Virus record (IMG/VR): IMGVR_UViG_3300034072_002217
Coordinates: 1-29,388 of that record
Strand: one strand, 5' to 3'
Length of the DNA stretch: 29,388 nucleotides
From: a virus
Numbering within the stretch: the first letter of the stretch is position 1; every line of letters starts with the position of its first letter. The notes beneath the pieces are model-generated. The model was given only the letters and a program-made list of their open reading frames with translations, searched no databases and was not told where the DNA came from. Below are positions 1 through 7,161 of this stretch, one piece after another. Position numbers and translations under genes: made by a program.

Positions 1-111
1 CTTGGTCTGATGAGAGTGGATAAACACGCCGCGCAAATAATAGCGCGTCTCCTCGCTCGAGATAAAGGCGGAGACAATGCGGAAAAGGTTGGCGTTAACG
101 GTGGTAGTCAT
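1..111 (-). CDS. DNA polymerase III beta (sliding clamp)-like protein, N-terminal fragment, runs off window
   Basis: Reading the minus strand from an ATG at 111 gives 37 codons open to the window edge. A good Shine-Dalgarno (AAGGA) sits about 8 nt upstream. The peptide starts MTTTVNANLFRIVSAF and continues EETRYYLRGVFIH. The (E)TRYYLNG(V/I) signature is typical of the middle domain of bacterial DnaN beta clamps (the E. coli equivalent is DVRYYLNG), and I recall clamp-like proteins in alphaproteobacterial phages starting directly at this domain. If so, the protein would be a shortened clamp or clamp decoy acting on the replisome. It points away from the structural genes and has a shared operator-like motif about 23 nt upstream, so it probably belongs to an early, repressor-controlled leftward unit. 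Only 37 residues are visible, so the family call is moderate. Confidence 0.6.
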   Translation of the reverse strand, partial: MTTTVNANLFRIVSAFISSEETRYYLRGVFIHSHQTK

Positions 112-133
112 AGCTCGATCCTTTTGTTGAGCG

Positions 134-155
134 GAATAACTCTGAAAAATCTACA
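134..155 (-). promoter_or_regulatory. Operator-like motif copy A upstream of the clamp-like gene
   Basis: Read on the minus strand the site begins TGTAGATTTTTCAGAG. It shares about 17 of 22 positions with the copy at 26200-26221 and has the same nine-base core (TGTAGATTT) as the copy at 402-423. It ends about 23 nt before the clamp-like start codon, a usual place for an operator or promoter. I see no clear sigma-70 -35/-10 pair with standard spacing inside it, so it may be a repressor or activator site. Confidence 0.45.
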
Positions 156-237
156 AGCAAGGCGACAGGCAAAGGTATCACTGCTTGCGCCTTCGCCGCG
201 CGTTGTCGGGCATTTACACTTTCGTGGTGTTGGGGTT

Positions 238-248
238 TGTCTAAGACA
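238..248. promoter_or_regulatory. Perfect 11-bp palindrome, possible regulator site
   Basis: TGTCT-A-AGACA is a perfect inverted repeat in the non-coding region about 130 bp upstream of the minus-strand clamp-like start. It resembles a small dimeric repressor site, but only one copy was noticed, so support is weak. Confidence 0.2.
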
Positions 249-401
249 GTAACCGTTCCCCAACGCGACACCTCGACGTTCGGTGCCTAACGCGCCTTTG
301 TTGTAGCTTGGCGCTGCTCTGACCGGCTGTTATGGCCTACGGTTCATGCTGGCCTTCAATCTCAGGTCTTAGGTCTGTCTGCCCTTTGTCCCTGTCGATG
401 A

Positions 402-423
402 TGTATATTCTCATAAATCTACA
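402..423 (-). promoter_or_regulatory. Operator-like motif copy B, imperfect palindrome
   Basis: On the minus strand the site reads TGTAGATTT, then ATGAGA, then ATATACA. It matches the 26200-26221 copy at about 18 of 22 positions. This copy is itself an imperfect inverted repeat (TGTAGATT facing AATATACA), as expected for a dimeric HTH repressor such as the one encoded at 28924-29388. A degenerate copy lies 18 bp away on the other strand at 442-463, making a divergent pair. Confidence 0.45.
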
Positions 424-441
424 GTTTTGGCAATAGGTGCG

Positions 442-463
442 TGTAGAAAAATGAGAGAAAAAA
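442..463 (+). promoter_or_regulatory. Degenerate operator-like motif copy D
   Basis: TGTAGA, four other bases, then TGAGAG appear at exactly the same register as in the copy at 26200-26221, giving about 14 of 22 matches. It is on the plus strand, back to back with copy B. The A-rich surroundings raise the chance of coincidence. Confidence 0.25.
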
Positions 464-653
464 GAGTCTTTTCGAAGCTCTCGCACAAGGGTAACAGGTG
501 GTTTGCACTGGCCCGTTCCCTTCTGTCTTGGGCAAAACGGTTTGTCTGCAGCAGCATAGGGCAAGCACTTACCAGCTAGTGCGCTAGTAAATATTCGCAC
601 AAATACTTATAAGCGCAAATAGGCATACATAAGAGCGCCCACGTTAGGTTGGT

Positions 654-683
654 TTGACAGGCTGAGCACTCTTCACGCATATA
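654..683 (+). promoter_or_regulatory. Candidate promoter for the rightward structural operon
   Basis: A perfect TTGACA (654-659) is followed 18 bp later by CATATA (678-683). This fits the rhizobial vegetative pattern (CTTGAC about 17 bp from CTATAT). An extra TACAAT at 699-704 could be an alternative -10. It is the only such match I noticed in this gap and points at the Z/terminase operon starting at 984. About 300 nt of untranslated leader would follow. Confidence 0.45.
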
Positions 684-835
684 GGGCGTACTTTCAGATA
701 CAATGGCGCATGTCGCGTGGGCACGTCACCCACCGACCAGGAGCTGCAGCGGCACAAGGCCGCTAGCTTGCCCTGCCACGCGCCCCAGCTCGTCGAGCCA
801 CAGCACCACATGCCCACTCACACACTCGCACCTAT

Positions 836-917
836 GGCCTCGCCTGGCCTCAAGAGCGCCTATCAAAAGGCCTCTAGGGACCGTACGAGCCTTGCCTCTC
901 CCGCGAGGCGCGGCCTC
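836..917 (+). repeat. Four GGCCTC copies in 82 bp upstream of the packaging genes
   Basis: GGCCTC occurs on the same strand at 836-841, 846-851, 869-874 and 912-917, the last inside a GC-rich dyad. Clustering this dense is unlikely by chance in a sequence of this composition. In lambda-type phages, short repeated terminase-binding sites (cosB R sites) and a dyad-symmetric nicking site lie just upstream of the small-terminase gene. Here the terminase genes begin one gene further on, at 1573. The packaging-site reading is inference. Confidence 0.35.
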
Positions 918-921
918 GCGG
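901..921. other. GC-rich dyad (9-bp stem, 3-nt loop)
   Basis: CCGCGAGGC (901-909) is perfectly complementary to GCCTCGCGG (913-921), with GCG between. A run of six T begins only at 939, 17 nt after the stem, which is too far for a standard intrinsic terminator. It could be the symmetric core of a cos site, a leader-RNA structure, or a weak terminator or antitermination element. Confidence 0.35.
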
Positions 922-983
922 TCTGTCGCGCAACTTAATTTTTTCTCAGAGGGGGCACCACCACAGGGGTGCAGTGAGCGGCG

Positions 984-1568
984 ATGCAGATCAAAGTCGA
1001 CGCTCGCATCACTGAAATGCCCGAGGTGCGGTCGTTCCTCGACAAGCTGAATAGCCCGGCGCTTCAACAGGCTGGGGCCAAAGGTTTGACCGAGCACGCT
1101 CGAGAGCAGGCTCGTCAGTCGGTCGTTCGGATCTCCGCCTACACAGGCGTCCCGGCTGGCCGCGTTCGTTCTAAGACAAAGGTTCGGTCAGCAGCGGGCG
1201 GCGCCAATCCGGCAGCCATCGTTGTAACGGCCGACCGGGCGATATCGCTCGCCGAATACGGCAATCCGGTGTGGGCTCGTGACTTGAGCCCTGGCTGGAA
1301 GGGCGGCCCGGTTAGTTCGATGCGAGGCGCGGAGGCGACCGGCTGGAACATCCGGCGGCAGTTCCCGCATGCATTTATGGCCAAGGGCCAGGTAGTAGTT
1401 CGCACAGGTCCGGAAAGAAATTCCCGGCTGAAGATTTTGTCGATGGCAGTTCTCGCAAACGAACTCGCCAAACCCTCTCGGCCCAACGTCCCGGCCGCAG
1501 AGAAATTCGCGCAGTTGGACTTGGAAAAGAGGGTAACCCGACACGTCCTGCGCGCTCTAGGAACCTAA
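984..1568 (+). CDS. Tail completion / minor tail protein Z-like
   Basis: The 194-residue protein resembles the prophage minor tail protein Z family (lambda gpZ is 192 residues). Visible features are an N-terminal helical segment (LNSPALQQAGAKGLTEHAREQARQ), a central basic stretch with VPAGRVRSKTKVR, and a C-terminal conserved-looking block with FPHAFMAKGQVVVRTG, the usual end of this beta-sheet domain. Such proteins finish the tail end so that it can join a filled head. The ATG at 984 is the first sensible start; its ribosome site is weak. The gene lies before the terminase genes, whereas in lambda Z lies after the head genes. It ends 4 bp before the small terminase start. Family call is moderately sure. 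Confidence 0.6.
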   Translation: MQIKVDARITEMPEVRSFLDKLNSPALQQAGAKGLTEHAREQARQSVVRISAYTGVPAGRVRSKTKVRSAAGGANPAAIVVTADRAISLAEYGNPVWARDLSPGWKGGPVSSMRGAEATGWNIRRQFPHAFMAKGQVVVRTGPERNSRLKILSMAVLANELAKPSRPNVPAAEKFAQLDLEKRVTRHVLRALGT

Positions 1569-1572
1569 AAAG

Positions 1573-2106
1573 ATGGCAGCGAAGAAGGCGACCTCCGGTC
1601 CGGAGCGCCTTCCGCACACTTGTAGCGCAGCTGAGTTGGGTCGCATCCTCGACCTCAACCGACGTAGCGTGATGGACTGGGCTGCGAAAGGCGTCCTCGA
1701 AAAGGCAGCCAACGGCCGGTTCCTCACCGAGGCTTCGATCCAGGCGTACGTGAAGGCTCTCCGCGAGCAGGCAGCGGGGCGGGCAACCGCCAACGGCGAC
1801 CTGGCCGAAGAAAAGGCAGCGAACGAGCGTATCAAGCGCGAGATCAACGAAATCAAGCTGGCGCAGCTGCGCGGTGATGTCCTGACCCTCGAAGAGGTGA
1901 CGGAAAGCTGGACGAAGTTCGCCCTCATCGTGAAGGGCGCCATGTTGTCGATACCAACAAAGGCGCGCGGAACGATCCCGCACCTTACCGCCCACGACGG
2001 CGAAACGATCAAGCGCATCTGCCGCGACACGCTGACCGACCTGTCCAAGCAGGCGGAGGCCGTCGTCATCGGCGGAGACGCCGGGAAGATCAAAGATGTC
2101 AAATAG
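1573..2106 (+). CDS. Terminase small subunit, Nu1-like
   Basis: This 177-residue protein has an N-terminal winged-helix of the Nu1/MerR-like type at about 14-55 (AAELGRILDLNRRSVMDWAAKG, then a wing with GRFLTEASIQAYV). A charged helical segment follows at 60-110, rich in E, K and R, probably for oligomerisation and large-subunit contact. It is close to lambda Nu1 in length (181). Such subunits recognise the packaging site on concatemeric DNA and load the large subunit. The ATG lies 4 bp after the previous stop. Its 3' end overlaps the large-subunit gene by 11 bp, so translation is likely coupled. The HTH plus position before a GpA-type terminase makes this call firm. Confidence 0.8.
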   Translation: MAAKKATSGPERLPHTCSAAELGRILDLNRRSVMDWAAKGVLEKAANGRFLTEASIQAYVKALREQAAGRATANGDLAEEKAANERIKREINEIKLAQLRGDVLTLEEVTESWTKFALIVKGAMLSIPTKARGTIPHLTAHDGETIKRICRDTLTDLSKQAEAVVIGGDAGKIKDVK

Positions 2107-3913
2107 TGCTGTGCGTAGGCTCTTCGCCGATGTTGCGAAGAGTTTCGTGCCGCCTCCCGTCATGTCCTACTCAGAGTGGGCAACTGACCACTTTCAGATG
2201 TGGGGCAGCGGCGGTGACGGCAGCCCGTTCCGGCCATGGAAGTTTCAACGCGGCATCTTGGATGCGATCGGTGATCCTGTCATCGAGCGCGTGTCGGTTA
2301 TCAAATCGGCTCGTACCGGGTACACGGTCTCGCTCGTAGCGGCGATCGCAGCAATCGCGGCCAATGACCCTGGCCCTATCATGTTGCTGATGCCAACGGA
2401 CGACGACGCCCGCGGCATTGCAGTCGACGAAATCGACCCAGCGTTCCGAAACAACCCGCACATCAAGGGCCTGTTGGTCACCGGGCGGTTTGACGGACGT
2501 AACACGTTGACGCAGCGCTCGCTGGCCGGCGGTGGTTCGCTCAAGATCAATTCGGCACGCTCGCCGAACAATCTGCGCCGTCACACGGTGCGGACGCTCT
2601 ATTGCGACGAAGTCGACGGCATGAAGCCGACGGCTGAAGGCGACCCATTGGTCCTGGCCGAGAAGCGTACGCTCTCGAAAGCTGACCGAAAGATTGTTTA
2701 CGGCTCGACCCCGACCGACGAAGCGACGTCGATCATCTCGAAGAAGTACCTCGAGTCTGATCAACGCATCTTCGAGGTGCCGTGCGAAGCGTGTGGCCAG
2801 TTCTTCGAAATGCTCTGGGAGAACCTGTCCTGGAAGCGCGGCGATCCTGAGTCAGTTCGGTGCATCTGCCCGCACTGCAAAGAGCCGCTTGAAGAAAAGT
2901 ACAAGCCAAAAATGGTTGAAGACGGCGAATGGCGCGCGACGCGTCCGCACGTCAAAGGCCATGCCGGTTTCCGGCTCAACGCGCTGATCTCGCAATTCGC
3001 GAATGCCTCCTGGCCGAAATTGGTCGAGGAATACGAGAAGGCTGAGAAGAACGGCGCGACGGAAATGCAAGGCTTCCAGAACACTGTCCTCGGACGTGTC
3101 TGGTCCGCAGCTATCGACCACGTCAACGAAAACCAGTTGATGGCGCGTCGCGAACAGTTCGGGCTCGTATGGGATCACGCACGAAACGCTTGGCGCGAGG
3201 ACATCCCGGAGGATGTGGCTTACATCACAGCCGGAGTGGACGTTCAGCCAGATCGTCTCGAAGTTCTGTTGCTGGGTTGGTCACGGAACCATCGGTACAC
3301 CTTGGGTCACATTGTGATCCGCGGGTCTGCGCTCTTGCAGACGACGTGGGACGAGCTCGATGCTCTGTTGAGCACTGTCTGGAAGCACCCGCTCGGAGGT
3401 GAGATCGGTATCGAAGCGGCTTGCGTCGACTCCGGCTACCTGTCCCAGAAGGTCTATGACTACTGCGAAGTGGTTCAAGGCCGGAAGATCGTTGCCATCA
3501 AGGGCGATGAAGGCCCGCGGCCGATCTTGAAGGCTTCGAAAACGAAACGGCGCAATCGCACGGCGACCCTCTACATCGCAGGTGTCGATCAGGTGAAGAC
3601 GGACATTCTGGTGTCTCTGCCGCTCGGCAACGGTGACCAGAATTCGATCCGGTTCAGCAACACGCTGGAGGAAGAATTTTTCCTGCAGCTGACCGCTGAG
3701 CGGCGCGAAATCAAGCTCAAGAACGGGAAGCCGGAACCGGCCTTCGTTCGAATTCAGAACCGAAAAGCAGAAGCACTCGACACGATGGTCTACGCCATCG
3801 CGGCGAAACAACTGTGCCGGTTCGACTACGACAACCGCTACGACCAACTCAGAAGCGCTGGCAAACCCAAGCGCCCAAGTCTGAAGGAGTTGGCTGCAAA
3901 ACTGAACAGGTAA
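2096..3913 (+). CDS. Terminase large subunit, GpA family
   Basis: The 605-residue protein is a lambda gpA-type packaging ATPase-nuclease (lambda gpA is 641). The P-loop variant KSARTGYT is at 70-77, as in other GpA proteins (KSAxxGYT). The Walker B is LYCDEVDG with D171 and E172. A probable zinc knuckle has CEAC at 230-233 and CPHC at 258-261. The C-terminal nuclease domain starts about 375, with an acidic strand ITAGVDVQPDRLEV (D382) and a second acidic strand CVDSGY. It pumps DNA into the prohead and cuts at the packaging site. A GpA terminase predicts cohesive genome ends. The ATG at 2096 sits inside the end of the small-subunit gene. Confidence 0.92.
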   Translation: MSNSAVRRLFADVAKSFVPPPVMSYSEWATDHFQMWGSGGDGSPFRPWKFQRGILDAIGDPVIERVSVIKSARTGYTVSLVAAIAAIAANDPGPIMLLMPTDDDARGIAVDEIDPAFRNNPHIKGLLVTGRFDGRNTLTQRSLAGGGSLKINSARSPNNLRRHTVRTLYCDEVDGMKPTAEGDPLVLAEKRTLSKADRKIVYGSTPTDEATSIISKKYLESDQRIFEVPCEACGQFFEMLWENLSWKRGDPESVRCICPHCKEPLEEKYKPKMVEDGEWRATRPHVKGHAGFRLNALISQFANASWPKLVEEYEKAEKNGATEMQGFQNTVLGRVWSAAIDHVNENQLMARREQFGLVWDHARNAWREDIPEDVAYITAGVDVQPDRLEVLLLGWSRNHRYTLGHIVIRGSALLQTTWDELDALLSTVWKHPLGGEIGIEAACVDSGYLSQKVYDYCEVVQGRKIVAIKGDEGPRPILKASKTKRRNRTATLYIAGVDQVKTDILVSLPLGNGDQNSIRFSNTLEEEFFLQLTAERREIKLKNGKPEPAFVRIQNRKAEALDTMVYAIAAKQLCRFDYDNRYDQLRSAGKPKRPSLKELAAKLNR

Positions 3914-3921
3914 GGGCCGGC

Positions 3922-5637
3922 ATGGGCATTCGCGACAGGATCGGCCGGTTCCTGAACGGCACAGCTGTGGAATCGGCAAAGCCAAAGACAGCGTTCTTCA
4001 AAGGCGAATCCAGCCCGTTCCTCGTCTCCTGGCGTCCTCGGCTGCGCGACCAGCAGCAGGATATTCAGGCGGCATGGGGTAGGTCCGCTGCGAGAGCGAT
4101 CGACGCCGTTCAGAACAGCGGCTTCATGTCCGGCATCGTGGAAGTGGCATCGGCCAGCACTGTTGGTTCCGGCCTTCGGATGGCCTGCCGTCCAGACCCT
4201 GACGTCTTGGGTTGGAACTCGGAGCAGGCTTCGAAGTGGGCACGACAAGTTGAAGCGCGTTTCCGTGCCTGGGCCAATAACCCTTACGAATGCGACGCTG
4301 CCGGTCAGATGACCTTCGCCCAGATGCAGCAGGCGGCGTTCGCCAGCTATATGACCTACGGCGAGATCCTGGCCCTGTTGCCTATGATCCGTCGGCCTGG
4401 CGCGGCATCTTTGACCAAGGTCTCGATGCTGCCACCGACACGCCTCGTTGACTACAACGACGCGTTCTCCGGTTGGGTTCAAGGTGTCAAGACCAACGGC
4501 GATGGCCTGCCTGTCGCATACCGCTTCCGTCAACGAGATAAAATTCTCGGCTGGCAGGAGAGGGACATCGCTGCACGCGACGCCGATGGTCGTCCGAATG
4601 TTGTCTTGATCAAAGATCCGGCACCAGCAGTCACGCGGGGTATCTCGCCGTTTGCGCCGGTGCTGAAGGTCACACGCCAGGTCGATCAGTATTTCGACGC
4701 AACGCTGACGTCGGCGATGATCCAGACGATTTTTGCCGCGACCATCAAGACCAACATCAACGGTCTTGCGGCTTTCGACGGTTTGATGACCAACGGCGAC
4801 ACAGGCGCTCTCAACGTCGAGGCATACGCCGAGGCAAAAGGCGATTTCTACGCTGGTGCAAACATCGATCTGACGCAGCACGGGCGTATCGCACACCTGT
4901 TCCCGAATGACGAACTGGAGTTCACCGAGGCAAAGCAGCCTGGTCAGCAGTTCGACCACTTCATGGGCTGGTTGCTCCGCGAAATCGCGCGCGGTGCGGG
5001 CGTGACCTACGAAAACGCCACCGGCGACTACCGCGGCGCCACCTATTCGAGCGTCCGCATGGCTGGCGCTGTCGAATGGCTCACGGTTCTGCGCCGTCGC
5101 GATAACCTGATCATCCCGTTCTGCAAAGCTGTCTTTGACACTTGGCTCGACGAAGAGATCGGGGCGGGGAGGCTGGAATTCCCCGGCGGCTACGAGAAAT
5201 TCCTGTCCATCCGCGGGGTCGGTGTTCGCTCGACGTGGACCGGACCGGCTCGACCACAGGCTGACGACTTCAAAACCGCTCGTGCTTATCAGGTGCGCAA
5301 GGACATGCAGTCGACAACCCTGGCCGAGATCGGCGAGGAATACGGTCGCGACTGGGACGACGATATGCGCCAGCGCAAGGCCGAGAACGATCTTGCAGAT
5401 GAGCTTGGCCTGCCGCGTCCTTGGGCACCCACAGACATGATCGAGACACCGGAAGGGCAGGAACTTGCTCTAAAGGATCCCGGTGATGGGGCGGGTGAGA
5501 AGCGTGACCCGAAGCGCCCACAGCGTAGCGGGCAGCGCGACCCCGGTGAGCGCGATCCGGCAGAGTCTTCGCTCGAGGGCGATCTCGACGCAAAGCTTGA
5601 GGCTGATCTGAGCAAGGACGAACCCGATGGCGATTGA
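3922..5637 (+). CDS. Portal protein, lambda gpB-like
   Basis: This 571-residue protein belongs to the lambda portal family (gpB, 533 residues). It forms the dodecameric ring through which DNA enters and leaves. Recognisable segments are the N-terminal WGRSAARAIDAVQNSGF block, VGSGLRMACRPD, and the mid-domain with GWLLREIARGAGVTYENATG followed by YSSVRM. The C-terminal 80 residues are charged and low in complexity (many E, D, K, R, P), probably a disordered tail. I chose the ATG at 3922, 8 bp after the terminase stop, over an upstream in-frame codon at 3814 that lies inside the terminase gene. It overlaps the following connector gene by 11 bp. Confidence 0.9.
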   Translation: MGIRDRIGRFLNGTAVESAKPKTAFFKGESSPFLVSWRPRLRDQQQDIQAAWGRSAARAIDAVQNSGFMSGIVEVASASTVGSGLRMACRPDPDVLGWNSEQASKWARQVEARFRAWANNPYECDAAGQMTFAQMQQAAFASYMTYGEILALLPMIRRPGAASLTKVSMLPPTRLVDYNDAFSGWVQGVKTNGDGLPVAYRFRQRDKILGWQERDIAARDADGRPNVVLIKDPAPAVTRGISPFAPVLKVTRQVDQYFDATLTSAMIQTIFAATIKTNINGLAAFDGLMTNGDTGALNVEAYAEAKGDFYAGANIDLTQHGRIAHLFPNDELEFTEAKQPGQQFDHFMGWLLREIARGAGVTYENATGDYRGATYSSVRMAGAVEWLTVLRRRDNLIIPFCKAVFDTWLDEEIGAGRLEFPGGYEKFLSIRGVGVRSTWTGPARPQADDFKTARAYQVRKDMQSTTLAEIGEEYGRDWDDDMRQRKAENDLADELGLPRPWAPTDMIETPEGQELALKDPGDGAGEKRDPKRPQRSGQRDPGERDPAESSLEGDLDAKLEADLSKDEPDGD

Positions 5638-5893
5638 TTACCAGGCGCTGTTTGGCAGCGAGGAGTACGACCCTTGCGCTGCGCTGGCCGCTATCAGGCC
5701 AGCGTACATGAAGCTGCGCGTCGAAAAAGGCGTGCAGCAGGTCACCTTTCGGGATCGCACCGTGAAATATTTTGAGTCGGACCTGAGCGACCTGGCTTCG
5801 CTGATCGCTCAGCTTGAGTCCGAATGTGCCGCGAAGAGCGGACGCGGGCGATCGCGGATGGCAATCACTGCCGGCGCTCGCTACCAGTTTTAA
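5627..5893 (+). CDS. Head-tail connector, gpW-like
   Basis: This is a small 88-residue protein between portal and protease genes. In lambda the order is A-W-B-C, so W has changed sides of the portal gene. Its content fits the gpW family: an N-terminal helix (CAALAAIRPAYMKL), a beta hairpin (VQQVTFRDRTVKYFE) and a C-terminal helix (DLSDLASLIAQLESECAA). Lambda gpW is 68 residues and binds under the portal after packaging to allow tail joining. The start ATG overlaps the end of the portal gene, and the protease gene begins 11 bp after its stop. Confidence 0.75.
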   Translation: MAIDYQALFGSEEYDPCAALAAIRPAYMKLRVEKGVQQVTFRDRTVKYFESDLSDLASLIAQLESECAAKSGRGRSRMAITAGARYQF

Positions 5894-5904
5894 GGAAACC
5901 CGAT

Positions 5905-7134
5905 ATGTCAGCACTGGAAGCTGCGCTTCAGGCGCATTGGGCGATGCTGCCCGATCGCCTCGAAGTGCTCTGCGATATCGCGGCCCGCACCAATGACCCA
6001 TCTCCGGAAGTGTTGGAAGCCTATCGAGCCGAAGCGGCAACGCGCGGCGAGCGGATGACGCAGCGCGACGGCGTTGCAATTCTCGAGGTTTCTGGGCCGC
6101 TGTTCAAGAAGGCAAACCTCTTCACCAGAGTTTCTGGTGCAACTTCCTATGAGATTCTGAGACGCGACCTTCAAGTTGCGTTGGACGATCCAGGCATCCG
6201 CTCGATCATGCTGAAAGTGGACTCGCCCGGTGGCGAGGCCAATGGCTGCGACGAGCTCGCCCGAGCCATTTTCGATGCTCGCGGCAGTAAGCCGATCTGG
6301 GCTTTCGTGTCCGGGCAAGCTTGCTCCGGCGGGTATTGGTTGGCCAGCGCAGCTGAGCGGGTGGTTGTAAGCGACGCTGCCATGCTCGGAAGCATCGGCG
6401 TGGTTTTAGGCGTCGCGGATCGCCGGAAAGCCGATGAGAAGAACGGCGTGACCAAGATGGAGTTCGTCTCCTCACAGTCACCCGGCAAGCGACCGGACAT
6501 CCAGACGGACGAGGGCAAGGCCCGCATCCAGAAGATGGTCGACGATCTTGCCGATGTTTTCGTCTCCGCCGTCGCGAAACATCGCGGCGTATCAGCGGAA
6601 GACGTAGTCCAGAAATTCGGCGCAGGCGGCGTCGAAGTCGGCGCGAATGCAGTCGCGCTCGGCATGGCCGACGAAGTCGGTCAATTCGAAGCAGCCCTAT
6701 CGGCGCTTTCAACCCGCGGCAAAAACCGCCGCATTCAGCAACGCTCAATAGGAGATTTCTTTATGAGCAATAGCAACAACGCGGCGGTCGAAGGGAATCA
6801 TACGATCGACGTCGCAAAGATCCAGGCAGATGCACGCGAAGCCGCACAAGCCGAGACCCTAGCCCGCGTCAAGGCGATCCAGACGTCTGAAGAAGGCAAG
6901 TCTCGCCCGAAATTGGCTGAGCACCTGGCCTTCAACACGAACCTGCCCGCTGCGGCAGCTGTCGAGCTTCTGAAGGCGGCGGCACCAGAGCAGGCCGGTG
7001 AATCAAAGACTTTCGAGGAGCGCAAGACGGAAGCCGGCACGCTTGGCCTCGGCGCACCGGACACCCGCGACGAAAATACCAATACGGCATCCGCCAGCTG
7101 GGGCAAGGCTGTGAGCCTCGCCAACCCGCGCTAA
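5905..7134 (+). CDS. Prohead maturation protease (S49/SppA-like, lambda C-like) with C-terminal scaffold region
   Basis: The 409-residue protein has a ClpP/SppA-fold S49 peptidase domain at about 50-260. The strand MLKVDSPGGEANG (102-114) is followed by ACSGGYWLAS, with the expected nucleophile at Ser141. SPGKRPD supplies a likely general-base lysine near Lys195. The phage family acts inside the prohead on scaffold and portal. Residues 287-409 form a separate hydrophilic helical region like the lambda Nu3 scaffold, and a nested start produces it alone (see 6763). I chose the ATG at 5905 because AAGGAAA precedes it by a few bases; the upstream in-frame ATG at 5824 lies inside the W-like gene. 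Lambda gpC is 439 residues, so length fits. Confidence 0.88.
   Translation: MSALEAALQAHWAMLPDRLEVLCDIAARTNDPSPEVLEAYRAEAATRGERMTQRDGVAILEVSGPLFKKANLFTRVSGATSYEILRRDLQVALDDPGIRSIMLKVDSPGGEANGCDELARAIFDARGSKPIWAFVSGQACSGGYWLASAAERVVVSDAAMLGSIGVVLGVADRRKADEKNGVTKMEFVSSQSPGKRPDIQTDEGKARIQKMVDDLADVFVSAVAKHRGVSAEDVVQKFGAGGVEVGANAVALGMADEVGQFEAALSALSTRGKNRRIQQRSIGDFFMSNSNNAAVEGNHTIDVAKIQADAREAAQAETLARVKAIQTSEEGKSRPKLAEHLAFNTNLPAAAAVELLKAAAPEQAGESKTFEERKTEAGTLGLGAPDTRDENTNTASASWGKAVSLANPR
6763..7134 (+). CDS. Nested scaffold protein (Nu3-like) from internal start in the protease gene
   Basis: Within the protease gene, in the same frame, an AGGAGA at 6750-6755 sits 7 nt before an ATG at 6763. This is better than the ribosome sites of several full genes here. 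The product is 123 residues, helical and charged (VAKIQADAREAAQAETLARVKAIQ), without cysteine or a catalytic motif. Lambda Nu3 is made the same way from the 3' part of gene C, and assembles the capsid shell before being removed. The start and Shine-Dalgarno are seen directly. The function follows from position and analogy. Confidence 0.75.
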   Translation: MSNSNNAAVEGNHTIDVAKIQADAREAAQAETLARVKAIQTSEEGKSRPKLAEHLAFNTNLPAAAAVELLKAAAPEQAGESKTFEERKTEAGTLGLGAPDTRDENTNTASASWGKAVSLANPR

Positions 7135-7161
7135 TCCGGTCCACTGTCAGGAGATTTTTCA

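Larger units (their letters stand above)
112..983. other. Long non-coding control region between leftward early gene and rightward structural operon
   Basis: This 872-bp stretch has no reading frame that looks coding. The 87-codon minus frame at 337-600 and the frames at 703-1097 have biased, low-quality translations and no convincing ribosome sites. The left half is AT-richer and holds operator-like motifs (134-155, 402-423, 442-463) and a perfect 11-bp palindrome (TGTCTAAGACA, 238-248). A promoter lies at 654-683. The right half (705-935) is C-rich on the plus strand and carries four GGCCTC copies and a 9-bp GC dyad. The region therefore looks like a combined regulatory and possibly packaging segment. 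Confidence 0.6.

Noticed and set aside
10-252. Plus-strand 80-codon frame at the left edge
   Set aside because: It lies opposite the better supported clamp-like start on the minus strand and has no recognisable content.
337-600. Minus-strand 87-codon frame
   Set aside because: It covers operator-like motifs B and D, has no Shine-Dalgarno and an implausible composition (many C, F, R).
936-947. T-run after the 901-921 dyad as an intrinsic terminator
   Set aside because: The T-run begins 17 nt after the stem and would stop the only promoter candidate for the structural operon, so a terminator call is not supported.
703-1097. Three overlapping frames of 73-123 codons on both strands before gene Z
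   Set aside because: Translations are rich in R, S, P and H with no domain pattern, no ribosome sites, and they overlap each other. The C-rich sequence simply lacks stop codons.
3838-4959. Long minus-strand frame (373 codons) opposite the portal gene
   Set aside because: It is an antisense shadow with heavy R, C and H content. The portal on the plus strand is well supported.
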